Under the pieces are notes generated by a model. It saw only the letters and a list, made by a program, of their open reading frames with translations, was not told the DNA's origin and searched no databases. From NZQO01 sp002693605 (GTDB taxonomy: Bacteria; Bacteroidota; Bacteroidia; Flavobacteriales; Flavobacteriaceae), in NCBI GenBank assembly GCA_963972105.1, contig CAXAVH010000081.1, positions 1 through 12,380 of the forward strand: DNA of 12,380 nt, in the 5' to 3' direction. Both the position numbers and the translations under genes were made by a program. How positions within the stretch are numbered: the stretch's first letter is position 1; the number at the start of each line of letters is the position of its first letter. Shown here piece by piece: positions 7,043 to 12,380 of the stretch.

Positions 7043-7050
7043 TACTTTTA
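7043..7050 (+). promoter_or_regulatory. Candidate -7 promoter element of the HerA-like ATPase gene
   Basis: TACTTTTA, one mismatch to TAnnTTTG, ends 14 nt before ATG 7065, the same spacing as at two neighbouring genes. No -33 partner was found. The 91-bp gap also holds a weak hairpin (GGAAAG / TTTTCC, 6985-7000) that might partly terminate the preceding gene. Confidence 0.35.
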
Positions 7051-7064
7051 TCAAAAATTTTAGA

Positions 7065-8594
7065 ATGGCAGCAACCCAGGAATTTTTCGACCACATTCAA
7101 GAAGGCTATACCACCAAGGGCGATGCCATAACCCTTGGCGCGGCAATGCTGCACGGCGTACCTATTACCAACGCCCTGGTAACGGTCCCGCTGAAAACAC
7201 TCAATCGCCACGGGCTCATTGCGGGCGCCACGGGCACCGGGAAGACGAAAACCTTGCAGGTACTGGCCGAAAACCTTTCGGAAAAGGGAATCCCCGTCTT
7301 GTTGATGGACATGAAGGGCGACTTGAGCGGTATCGCTAAGCCCAGTCCCGGCCATGCCAAGATCGACGAGCGGCACGAAAAGATAGGTATTCCGTTTACC
7401 TCAAAGAAGTTTCCCGTGGAAATCCTGACCCTTTCGGAACAGCAAGGCGTGCGGCTTCGCGCCACGGTGAGCGAGTTTGGCCCGGTGCTGCTCTCTAGAA
7501 TTCTCGACGTGAGCGATACCCAGGCGGGAATTATCTCGGTCATTTTCAAATATTGCGATGACAATGCGCTGCCCCTACTCGACTTGAAGGATTTCAAGAA
7601 AATTCTGCAGTACGCTACCAACGAGGGCAAAGATGAGTTTTCAGAGGCCTATGGGCGTATTTCGCCCGCTTCCACAGGGGCCATTTTGCGACGTGTAGTA
7701 GAACTGGAACAACAGGGCGGCGATATATTTTTTGGGGAGAAATCGTTCGATACCGATGACCTACTCCGAATTGCCGATGATGGCAGGGGGTATATCAACA
7801 TCGTTCGGTTAACCGATATACAGGACAGGCCCAAGCTGTTTTCAACCTTTATGTTGAGCCTATTGGCCGAAATTTACACCACGTTTCCCGAGCAGGGCGA
7901 TAGCGACAGGCCCGAGCTCGTCATCTTTATTGATGAGGCGCACCTTATTTTCAACGAAGCCAGCGATGCCTTGCTCGATCAAATTGAGAGTATCGTAAAG
8001 TTGATACGTTCCAAGGGTGTTGGACTCTATTTCGTAACCCAAAACCCCACCGATGTTCCCGATGCGGTGCTAAGTCAATTAGGGCTTAAGGTACAGCATG
8101 CCCTTAGGGCGTTTACCGCGAAAGATCGCAAGGCCATAAAGCTAACCGCCGAAAACTATCCTATTTCAGAATATTACAAAACCGACGAGGTTCTAACCTC
8201 CCTCGGAATTGGCGAAGCCCTGGTTTCGGCCCTGAACGAAAAGGGAATCCCCACGCCGTTGGCCGCTACCTTGCTTAGGGCACCAATGAGCCGGATGGAC
8301 GTACTGGAAGAAGGCGAATTGGAAACCCTCCTGGACAATTCCGCCCTTATCAAGAAATACAATGAAACAATCGATAGGGAGAGCGCCTATGAGCTTCTGA
8401 ACGAAAAAATTGAAACCGCCCAACGGGAAGAAGCGAAGGAAAAGGCCCAACGGGAAAAAAAGGCGGTAGGCAGGTCTACCACCAGCCGTTCGCGACGAAG
8501 TGCGCGAGCCCCGCAAAACCCCTTTATAAAAGCATTGAGCAGCCCGACCGTAATTAGAAGCGTCCTGGGCATACTCACCAAATTAATTCGATAA
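7065..8594 (+). CDS. HerA/YjgR-type P-loop ATPase (DUF853, helicase HerA-like C-terminal)
   Basis: A 509-residue ATPase of the HerA-FtsK superfamily, related to E. coli YjgR. The cellular role of this subfamily is not settled; DNA translocation is assumed from the fold. The N-terminus (ITLGAAMLHGVPITNALVTVPLKTLNRHG) leads into Walker A GATGTGKT (54-61, with K60), then LLMDMKGDLSGIA (79-91), which is characteristic of the family. Walker B is LVIFIDEAH (285-293; D290, E291). FVTQNP (323-328) is sensor-like, and HALRAFTAKDRKAIK (345-359) holds a candidate arginine finger, R348. After about residue 435 comes a charged Glu/Lys/Arg-rich coil-like stretch, a basic Ser/Arg segment (468-482), and a short amphipathic tail. 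Unlike genuine HerA, there is no adjacent nurA nuclease gene. A small lipoprotein gene starts 20 bp downstream and probably shares its transcript. Confidence 0.92.
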   Translation: MAATQEFFDHIQEGYTTKGDAITLGAAMLHGVPITNALVTVPLKTLNRHGLIAGATGTGKTKTLQVLAENLSEKGIPVLLMDMKGDLSGIAKPSPGHAKIDERHEKIGIPFTSKKFPVEILTLSEQQGVRLRATVSEFGPVLLSRILDVSDTQAGIISVIFKYCDDNALPLLDLKDFKKILQYATNEGKDEFSEAYGRISPASTGAILRRVVELEQQGGDIFFGEKSFDTDDLLRIADDGRGYINIVRLTDIQDRPKLFSTFMLSLLAEIYTTFPEQGDSDRPELVIFIDEAHLIFNEASDALLDQIESIVKLIRSKGVGLYFVTQNPTDVPDAVLSQLGLKVQHALRAFTAKDRKAIKLTAENYPISEYYKTDEVLTSLGIGEALVSALNEKGIPTPLAATLLRAPMSRMDVLEEGELETLLDNSALIKKYNETIDRESAYELLNEKIETAQREEAKEKAQREKKAVGRSTTSRSRRSARAPQNPFIKALSSPTVIRSVLGILTKLIR

Positions 8595-8614
8595 AAAAAC
8601 AACTTGTTACCGTT

Positions 8615-9175
8615 ATGAAAAAGACTATGATTTTTGGCGCCGTGATGGCACTATTATTTACCAACTGCGGAAAGGACGAAAATCCATTCCTAATCTCCAA
8701 GGGCCGGGTAGGCCAGGTTGGGCAGGCCACGCAAATGAAGCAGATAGATTCTATTTTTGCCAACGATTCCATCGTTAGGCTAAACCCCATAACGAATGCC
8801 CTAGGCACCCAGGGCGAAGTGGAGATTTACGAAAAGGGCGGCACCTTATTGCTCCTGCTTCAACCAGAGCGCGAAGACGACCCAAACTCGACCATTAGCA
8901 GCATCCAGGTTTTCGATGCGCGGTACCAAACCGAAAAAGGGCTCAACACCGAGAGCACCTTCAAGGAAGTGGAGGACAACTACACCATTGCCGATATTGA
9001 GACCACAATCAGCTCGGTAGTTATTTTCCTAAAGGATAGCGACGTATTCCTAACTATTGATAAAAAGGAACTCCCAGAGAATTTACGCTATAATCCAAGT
9101 ATCGAAATCGAGGCGAGCCAAATCCCCGACGATGCCCCAATAAAATACTTTATGGTAGGCTGGGACAGCGAATAG
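8615..9175 (+). CDS. Small lipoprotein of unknown function
   Basis: A 186-residue predicted lipoprotein from what looks like a flavobacterial family without a known function. The leader MKKTMIFGAVMALLFTNC ends in C18; Asn at -1 is an unusual lipobox residue, so lipidation is likely rather than certain. Directly after the cysteine comes GKDE, which fits the K-(D/E)-(D/E) lipoprotein export signal reported in Capnocytophaga, so the protein may be flipped to the cell surface. The mature part contains IDSIFANDSIVRLN, EVEIYEKGGTLLLLLQP, STISSIQVFDARYQTEKG, DIETTISSVVIFLKD, LTIDKKELPENLRY and APIKYFMVGW, an alpha/beta pattern with no recognised catalytic motif. It lies 20 bp after the HerA-like ATPase gene and before a terminator, so it is likely the last gene of a two-gene unit. 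Confidence 0.8.
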   Translation: MKKTMIFGAVMALLFTNCGKDENPFLISKGRVGQVGQATQMKQIDSIFANDSIVRLNPITNALGTQGEVEIYEKGGTLLLLLQPEREDDPNSTISSIQVFDARYQTEKGLNTESTFKEVEDNYTIADIETTISSVVIFLKDSDVFLTIDKKELPENLRYNPSIEIEASQIPDDAPIKYFMVGWDSE

Positions 9176-9224
9176 CCCTTACGCACAATAGCCACCGCGG
9201 CAGCGCGGCTGTCAATTTTTTGTT

Positions 9225-9250
9225 AAGCCCCAAGGTTTCCTGGGGCTTTT
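9225..9250 (+). terminator. Rho-independent terminator after the lipoprotein gene
   Basis: Stem AAGCCCCA (9225-9232) / TGGGGCTT (9241-9248), extended inward by GG/CC around a TTT loop with one bulged A, followed by a T run to 9250. A smaller GC-rich hairpin (CCGCG-GCAG-CGCGG, 9195-9208) lies just upstream; its T-run (9215-9221) starts 7 nt past the stem, so it may be a secondary, weaker terminator. Confidence 0.82.
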
Positions 9251-9294
9251 CCTATAATTTTATTCTGAGATACTAATTTCCCTACATCGCAATT

Positions 9295-9302
9295 TATTTT
9301 TG
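9295..9302 (+). promoter_or_regulatory. Exact -7 promoter motif inside a gene-free stretch
   Basis: TATTTTTG matches TAnnTTTG exactly but lies 200 nt before the next gene. If active, it would start either a small RNA or a long leader for the VOC gene. No good TTTG box at 17-23 nt upstream. Confidence 0.4.
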
Positions 9303-9480
9303 TAACCGAGGCGGATTGCAGGATAGGGAACGATGACCATGGCGAGGCTTTAACGGATAGGGCAGGGAAAATGCCGGCACCTTTCCGAATAAGATAAGGA
9401 ATCCAATCATACCCTGTATGAGTGAGCCAAGGATGTGGGAATTAAAGTATCTTCCCCGATATACTAAGACGAACTAATTA
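9303..9480 (+). ncRNA. Candidate small RNA or structured 5' leader (uncertain)
   Basis: The 327 bp between the lipoprotein gene (stop 9175) and the VOC gene (9503) form the longest gene-free stretch here. After the terminator, and from an exact -7 motif at 9295, the sequence becomes more GC-rich than the other intergenic regions. It carries possible hairpins: GGAAA/TTTCC (9366-9370/9382-9386), CATAC-CCT-GTATG (9408-9420) and GGGAA/TTCCC (9437-9441/9452-9456). A long-range GGATT/AATCC pairing (9313-9317/9400-9404) is also possible. The word GGATAGGG occurs twice (9321, 9355). No ORF of convincing coding character is present; one frame is open for about 31 codons without family resemblance. It does not match what I know of tmRNA, RNase P RNA, SRP RNA, or the TPP, FMN and cobalamin riboswitches. 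A clear terminator at its 3' end is lacking, which favours a leader over a free RNA. Confidence 0.3.
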
Positions 9481-9488
9481 TAACTTTA
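9481..9488 (+). promoter_or_regulatory. Candidate -7 promoter element of the VOC operon
   Basis: TAACTTTA, one mismatch to TAnnTTTG, ends 14 nt before ATG 9503. If this is the operon promoter, the upstream stretch is not its leader. Confidence 0.4.
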
Positions 9489-9502
9489 CGCGCTAACAAC
9501 CT

Positions 9503-9925
9503 ATGAAAGTAAAACCCTTCCACCTAGCCATACCCGTTCACAATATTCAGGAATGCCGTACCTTTTACCGGGACACCCTGGGCCTCGAAGAAGGCCGTAG
9601 CAGCGACCATTGGGTCGACTTCAACTTTTTTGGCCACCAGCTGGTTATCCACTACAAGCCAAAGCAAGAGACCGAATCTTCGATTACCAATCCGGTAGAC
9701 GGGAAGGATGTTCCCGTTCCGCATTTCGGGGTTGTGCTGGACACGGACACGTTTTGGACCTTTTCCGAACAACTGAAAGCCAAAAACATTACCTTTATCA
9801 TAGAACCTTATATTCGGTTTAAGGGAGAGGTGGGCGAACAGTCCACCATGTTTTTCGAGGACCCCGCTGGAAACGCCTTGGAATTTAAGGCCTTCGAGAA
9901 CGAGGACCAGCTTTTTGCCAAATAG
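9503..9925 (+). CDS. VOC-family (glyoxalase/bleomycin-resistance/dioxygenase fold) protein
   Basis: A 140-residue cytosolic protein of the vicinal oxygen chelate superfamily, covering glyoxalases, dioxygenases and resistance proteins that use a divalent metal. Two beta-alpha-beta-beta-beta modules are visible: FHLAIPVHNIQECRTFYRDTLGL with WVDFNFFGHQLVIHY, then PHFGVVLDTDTFWTFSEQL with STMFFEDPAGNALEFKAF. H7, H74 and E127 sit at the usual metal-ligand positions, so it is probably catalytically competent, but the substrate cannot be read from sequence. The GRSSDHWVDFNFFGHQL stretch is characteristic of a widespread subgroup of uncharacterised bacterial VOC proteins. It is the first gene of a tight run with the AI-2E-family transporter (9-bp gap) and the DCC protein. 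Confidence 0.9.
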   Translation: MKVKPFHLAIPVHNIQECRTFYRDTLGLEEGRSSDHWVDFNFFGHQLVIHYKPKQETESSITNPVDGKDVPVPHFGVVLDTDTFWTFSEQLKAKNITFIIEPYIRFKGEVGEQSTMFFEDPAGNALEFKAFENEDQLFAK

Positions 9926-9934
9926 AACCAACCC

Positions 9935-10960
9935 ATGAGATCCATTTCACCGCAAGTAATACGGCAAATATTTATCTTACTGCTTATTTTCCTACTTGGC
10001 GCCCTAATATTCAAGGAACTGGTGCCCTATCTCTCAGGTGTCTTGGGCGCTTTCACGATTTATGTGCTGATGCGGAGGTGGATGAAGAAATTGGTAAATC
10101 GTAAAAATTGGCATCCCGATGTGGCCGCGGGTGTATTAATGCTCCTATCGTTCGTGGGCATATTGCTTCCCGTAACCGGAATCGTGCTCATGCTGGGCGA
10201 CAAGATTGGGAATGCGGTGCAAAATTCAGAAGAAGTAATTAAGGCGCTAAAAGAACAGCTTACTGAGGTCGAGGCGCAACTGGGCTACAAACTGAGCGCG
10301 CAAATAGACACTTCGGAAATCACCGCGTGGATATCTGACCAACTGCAGAATTTGGCCGGTGGCACCTTTAATATGTTCATTGCCATCGGGCTTATGTACT
10401 TTATGCTGTACTATATGCTAACCAATCGGCGCGAGCTTAAAGAATCCCTATTCGATTATATTCCCATAGGTGACGAGAACCTAAAGATTATTGGCGATGA
10501 CGCCCAGACAATGGTACGTGCAAATGCCATTGGCATTCCGTTGGTAGCACTTGCACAGGGTATCGTAGCCCTTGTCGGTTTCCTTATTTTTGGTATCGAC
10601 GATCCCTTTTTCTGGTTTGTGATCACCACGATTGGGTCAATGATCCCCTTTATTGGTACACTGGTTGGAATTTTACCCGTCTTTATACTCACTCTCTCGG
10701 GCGGGGAGACTTTTCAGGCGTGGGGTATTTTACTGTATGGCTTCATCGTGGTGGGTGCCACAGATAATATTTTCAGGATGTACGCGCTGAAAAGACTGGA
10801 TAACGTGCATCCCCTCATCACATTTATTGGGGTTATTGTAGGCGTACCCCTATTCGGGTTCATCGGTCTTATATTTGGTCCGTTGCTAATAAGCCTTTTC
10901 TTGATTATCCTTCGAATTTATCGGAAGGAGTACGGCAAGCAACCCCAAAACAAAGTGTAA
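9935..10960 (+). CDS. AI-2E family transporter (PerM/UPF0118)
   Basis: A 341-residue inner-membrane protein of the AI-2E exporter family (TqsA, PerM and relatives). Despite the name, members transport varied substrates, including Na+/H+ exchange in some, so autoinducer export should not be assumed. Hydrophobic segments lie near 10-45 (two helices), 62-88, 145-163, 198-221, 225-255, 262-280 and 294-327, with a long soluble stretch at about 89-144. Family motifs include SMIPFIGTLVGILPVF (235-250), TDNIFRMYALKR (276-287) and HPLITFIGVIVGVPLFGFIG, followed by LIFGPLL. It starts 9 bp after the VOC gene and ends 5 bp before the DCC gene, so the three are almost certainly co-transcribed. Length and topology are normal for the family. 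Confidence 0.92.
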   Translation: MRSISPQVIRQIFILLLIFLLGALIFKELVPYLSGVLGAFTIYVLMRRWMKKLVNRKNWHPDVAAGVLMLLSFVGILLPVTGIVLMLGDKIGNAVQNSEEVIKALKEQLTEVEAQLGYKLSAQIDTSEITAWISDQLQNLAGGTFNMFIAIGLMYFMLYYMLTNRRELKESLFDYIPIGDENLKIIGDDAQTMVRANAIGIPLVALAQGIVALVGFLIFGIDDPFFWFVITTIGSMIPFIGTLVGILPVFILTLSGGETFQAWGILLYGFIVVGATDNIFRMYALKRLDNVHPLITFIGVIVGVPLFGFIGLIFGPLLISLFLIILRIYRKEYGKQPQNKV

Positions 10961-10965
10961 CCGCC

Positions 10966-11448
10966 ATGTTTCAGAAATTTGAGAGCACCCAATACCCCCC
11001 TACCTCAGGAACGGTTTTGGTATGGGATGGCGAGTGCGGTTTTTGCCGTTATTGGGTAACGCGCTGGCAGCACCTTACCAAGGGAAGGATACAATTTGAA
11101 ATCTATCAGGACGTTGCCTCGCAATTTCCCGACATCCCCCTGAAGGAATTTAAGAAAGCCTCCAGGCTCATAGAGCCGGACGGCAAAGTGTACAGCGGCC
11201 CCGATTCGGCCTACCGGAGCTATACCTATGCCGGGCAACGTTTTCCATGGCACCGATGGTACGTTACTTATAGGTGGTTTCAGAAATTGAGCGACCACGC
11301 CTATAACCATATCGCAAAAAACCGGACCTTCTATTTTAAGGTTACGAAGGTGCTCCTTGGGAGTGATCCGAAAAATCTTAAACCCTATTGGGCGGTATAC
11401 CTTCTTATTATTTTAGGAGTTTTTTATGTACTTTCTGTCTTTTTATAA
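10966..11448 (+). CDS. DCC-family (DUF393) thiol protein with a C-terminal membrane anchor
   Basis: A 160-residue protein with the hallmark DxxCxxC at the start of the domain: VLVWDGECGFCRYWV, with D21, C24 and C27. The family has a thioredoxin-like fold and is thought to act in thiol-disulfide exchange, although its partners are mostly unknown. Further family pattern appears in FEIYQDVASQFPDI, then ASRLIEPDGKVYSGPDSAYR. Residues 142-160 (WAVYLLIILGVFYVLSVFL) are a strongly hydrophobic C-terminal helix, so the protein is probably tail-anchored with the CxxC domain cytosolic, an orientation inferred from the lack of a signal peptide. It follows the AI-2E transporter by 5 bp. No terminator hairpin is seen right after it; instead a tandem 12/13-bp duplication spans its stop codon. 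Confidence 0.88.
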   Translation: MFQKFESTQYPPTSGTVLVWDGECGFCRYWVTRWQHLTKGRIQFEIYQDVASQFPDIPLKEFKKASRLIEPDGKVYSGPDSAYRSYTYAGQRFPWHRWYVTYRWFQKLSDHAYNHIAKNRTFYFKVTKVLLGSDPKNLKPYWAVYLLIILGVFYVLSVFL

Positions 11449-11463
11449 CACTTTTTTATAACA
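11439..11463 (+). repeat. Tandem duplication across the DCC gene stop codon
   Basis: CTTTTTATAACA (11439-11450) is followed directly by CTTTTTTATAACA (11451-11463), differing by one T. The first copy contains the TAA stop at 11446-11448. It looks like a slippage-type duplication. Confidence 0.6.
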
Positions 11464-11482
11464 GTTTGCGAAGTACAAGGTG

Positions 11483-11490
11483 TATTTTTA
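11483..11490 (+). promoter_or_regulatory. Candidate -7 promoter element of the YkvA gene
   Basis: TATTTTTA, one mismatch to TAnnTTTG, ends 24 nt before ATG 11515. A TTTG at 11465-11468 is only 14 nt upstream, shorter than usual, so the pairing is doubtful. Confidence 0.35.
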
Positions 11491-11514
11491 GGAAACTAAA
11501 AAAGAAACAGCCTT

Positions 11515-11955
11515 ATGATATTCGGAAAAAAGAAAACAGATCTGCATTTTAACCCTGGAAATCGCGACACGGGCGTCGATGAAAACTACGTTCGCGACGA
11601 AGTAGACAATGTAGATGACGAGGACCTTGAAGTGGTTCTCAAAAACCAGGAAAATATTGACAAGAAGTTTAGCGGGAGCAACAGCCTTAAAAAATATGTG
11701 GAATTGGGCCGCATTATGATGAATATGCTGAAGGACGTACGGAAGGGCGATTACCCTAACATACCCTGGTTTACCATAGCTACCATCGTATTCGCCATGC
11801 TTTATGTATTAAACCCGATGGACATCGTGCCCGATTTCGTACCCGGAATTGGCTATATCGATGACGTGGCGGTACTCACCATTGGCGTGGGGTGGATAGA
11901 AAGCGACTTGCACCGCTATCTGGACTGGCGCTATAAAAACAATATGGGAATTTAA
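11515..11955 (+). CDS. YkvA family (DUF1232) membrane protein
   Basis: A 146-residue protein. Residues 1-60 are polar and markedly acidic (VDENYVRDEVDNVDDEDLEV). The DUF1232 hallmark then follows as a hydrophobic hairpin, WFTIATIVFAMLYVLNPMD, then IVPDFVPGIGYIDDVAVL (about 85-120), and IGVGWIESDLHRYLDWR near the end. The NPMDIVPDF...GYIDD pattern defines the family, whose function is unknown; it is expected in the inner membrane. It is separated from the DCC gene by 66 bp with a possible promoter, so it may be an independent unit or receive read-through from the VOC operon. It ends at a shared terminator facing folD. Confidence 0.9.
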   Translation: MIFGKKKTDLHFNPGNRDTGVDENYVRDEVDNVDDEDLEVVLKNQENIDKKFSGSNSLKKYVELGRIMMNMLKDVRKGDYPNIPWFTIATIVFAMLYVLNPMDIVPDFVPGIGYIDDVAVLTIGVGWIESDLHRYLDWRYKNNMGI

Positions 11956-11957
11956 AC

Positions 11958-11990
11958 AAAAAAAGGCTTACGTTTTGTAAGCCTTTTTTT
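11958..11990. terminator. Bidirectional terminator between the YkvA gene and folD
   Basis: Perfect 14-bp stem, AAAAAAAGGCTTAC / GTAAGCCTTTTTTT, with a 5-nt loop at 11972-11976. A/T runs on both sides allow termination of YkvA (+), whose stop is 3 bp upstream, and folD (-), whose stop is 7 bp downstream. Confidence 0.92.
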
Positions 11991-11996
11991 TGTTTC

Positions 11997-12380
11997 CTAT
12001 TTCTTCTTTTCCCTACGCTGTTCGCGGGCCAATAATGTGTTTTTTAGCAACATCGCAATGGTCATGGGCCCTACACCTCCGGGTACCGGCGTAATGAAGG
12101 AGGCTTTTTTGCTGGCATTCTCGAAATCGACGTCGCCCTTTAGCACATAGCCGCGCTCGGCTTGCTCATCGGGCACGCGGGTAATCCCAACATCTATTAC
12201 CACGGCATCGTCCTTAATCATTTCGGCCTTTAGGAAATTGGGGATGCCCACCGCAATAATAACGATATCGGCCTGTGAGGTAATCTGGGTAATATTCTTG
12301 GTATATTCATGGGTAAGCGTAACGGTTGAGTTTCCCGGCCATCCGCTGCGCCCCATCAAGATACTCATTGGGCGTCCCAC
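11997..12380 (-). CDS. folD: Bifunctional methylenetetrahydrofolate dehydrogenase/cyclohydrolase, C-terminal part; 5' end outside window
   Basis: FolD oxidises 5,10-methylene-THF and hydrolyses the product to 10-formyl-THF, supplying one-carbon units for purines. Only the last 128 or so codons are visible, of roughly 290 usual for the family; the GTG at the window edge is an internal valine (VGRPMSILMGRSG), not a start. The visible part is the NAD(P)-binding domain: VGRPMSILMGR, then TVTLTHEYTKN, ADIVIIAVGIPNFL, and VVIDVGITRVPDE. The FolD signature PVPGGVGPMTIAML lies near the C-terminus, followed by a basic tail (REQRREKKK). The catalytic Lys/Tyr region is outside the window. Ends in TAG and converges on the YkvA gene through a shared terminator. 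Confidence 0.96.
   Translation of the reverse strand: MGRPMSILMGRSGWPGNSTVTLTHEYTKNITQITSQADIVIIAVGIPNFLKAEMIKDDAVVIDVGITRVPDEQAERGYVLKGDVDFENASKKASFITPVPGGVGPMTIAMLLKNTLLAREQRREKKK

Noticed and set aside
7065..8594. HerA-NurA DNA end-resection or phage-defence (HerA/SIR2/DUF4297-type) system
   Set aside because: The ATPase is of the YjgR/DUF853 type, and neither neighbour is a nuclease, SIR2 or other effector gene; the neighbour is a lipoprotein.
9303..9398. Small protein encoded in the gene-free segment (about 31 codons open before TAA at 9396)
   Set aside because: No suitable start with initiation context and no recognisable sequence; an open frame this short is expected by chance.
1..12380. 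CRISPR arrays, insertion sequences, prophage genes, integrases, tRNA genes, attachment sites
   Set aside because: No regularly spaced repeats, transposase or integrase motifs, or tRNA cloverleaf sequences were found on reading both strands; the window is almost fully occupied by conserved genes.

Overview
The window looks like ordinary chromosomal DNA from a member of the Flavobacteriaceae (Bacteroidota). Four things support this: (1) every recognisable protein has a flavobacterial flavour (a 646-residue GyrB without the proteobacterial insert, DUF2911, a QueE beginning with an LPLMEEFYTIQGEG core, and a surface protein opening with a VGIGTTNPDPSS-type stretch); (2) Shine-Dalgarno sites are essentially absent; (3) several starts are preceded by TAnnTTTG-like -7 elements of the Bacteroidota housekeeping sigma factor; (4) lipoproteins are followed by acidic residues. 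I see no tRNA, rRNA, insertion sequence, phage gene or CRISPR array. The genus cannot be fixed from this.

Layout. At 1-990 is the 3' end of a class II (B12-dependent) ribonucleotide reductase (+), converging through a shared terminator on mdh, malate dehydrogenase (-). Upstream of mdh and on the same strand is gyrB (-), with its own terminator and promoter. gyrB is divergent from a secreted DUF2911 protein (+), which converges through another shared terminator on queE (-, queuosine pathway). Upstream of queE on the same strand is an exported RidA-family lipoprotein. A 108-bp control region carrying a direct repeat and back-to-back promoter candidates separates it from a secreted jelly-roll surface protein (+). 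Then follow, all on +, a HerA/YjgR-type ATPase with a small lipoprotein 20 bp behind it, a terminator, a 250-bp gene-free stretch that may hold an RNA or a long leader, a tight VOC / AI-2E transporter / DCC-thiol protein operon, and a YkvA (DUF1232) membrane protein. The last converges through a third shared terminator on the 3' part of folD (-), which runs off the window.

How the genes fit together. Most are independent housekeeping units (dNTP synthesis, TCA cycle, DNA supercoiling, one-carbon metabolism, tRNA modification), and strand switches are closed by compact bidirectional hairpin terminators. The accessory character lies in the envelope genes: two predicted lipoproteins (one with a likely surface-export motif), two signal-peptide proteins, and membrane proteins of the AI-2E, DCC and YkvA families. 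I did not find a defence system, a biosynthetic cluster or another clearly novel multi-gene system. The best candidates for something undescribed are regulatory: the repeat-bearing divergent region at 6131-6238 and the gene-free segment at 9251-9502.
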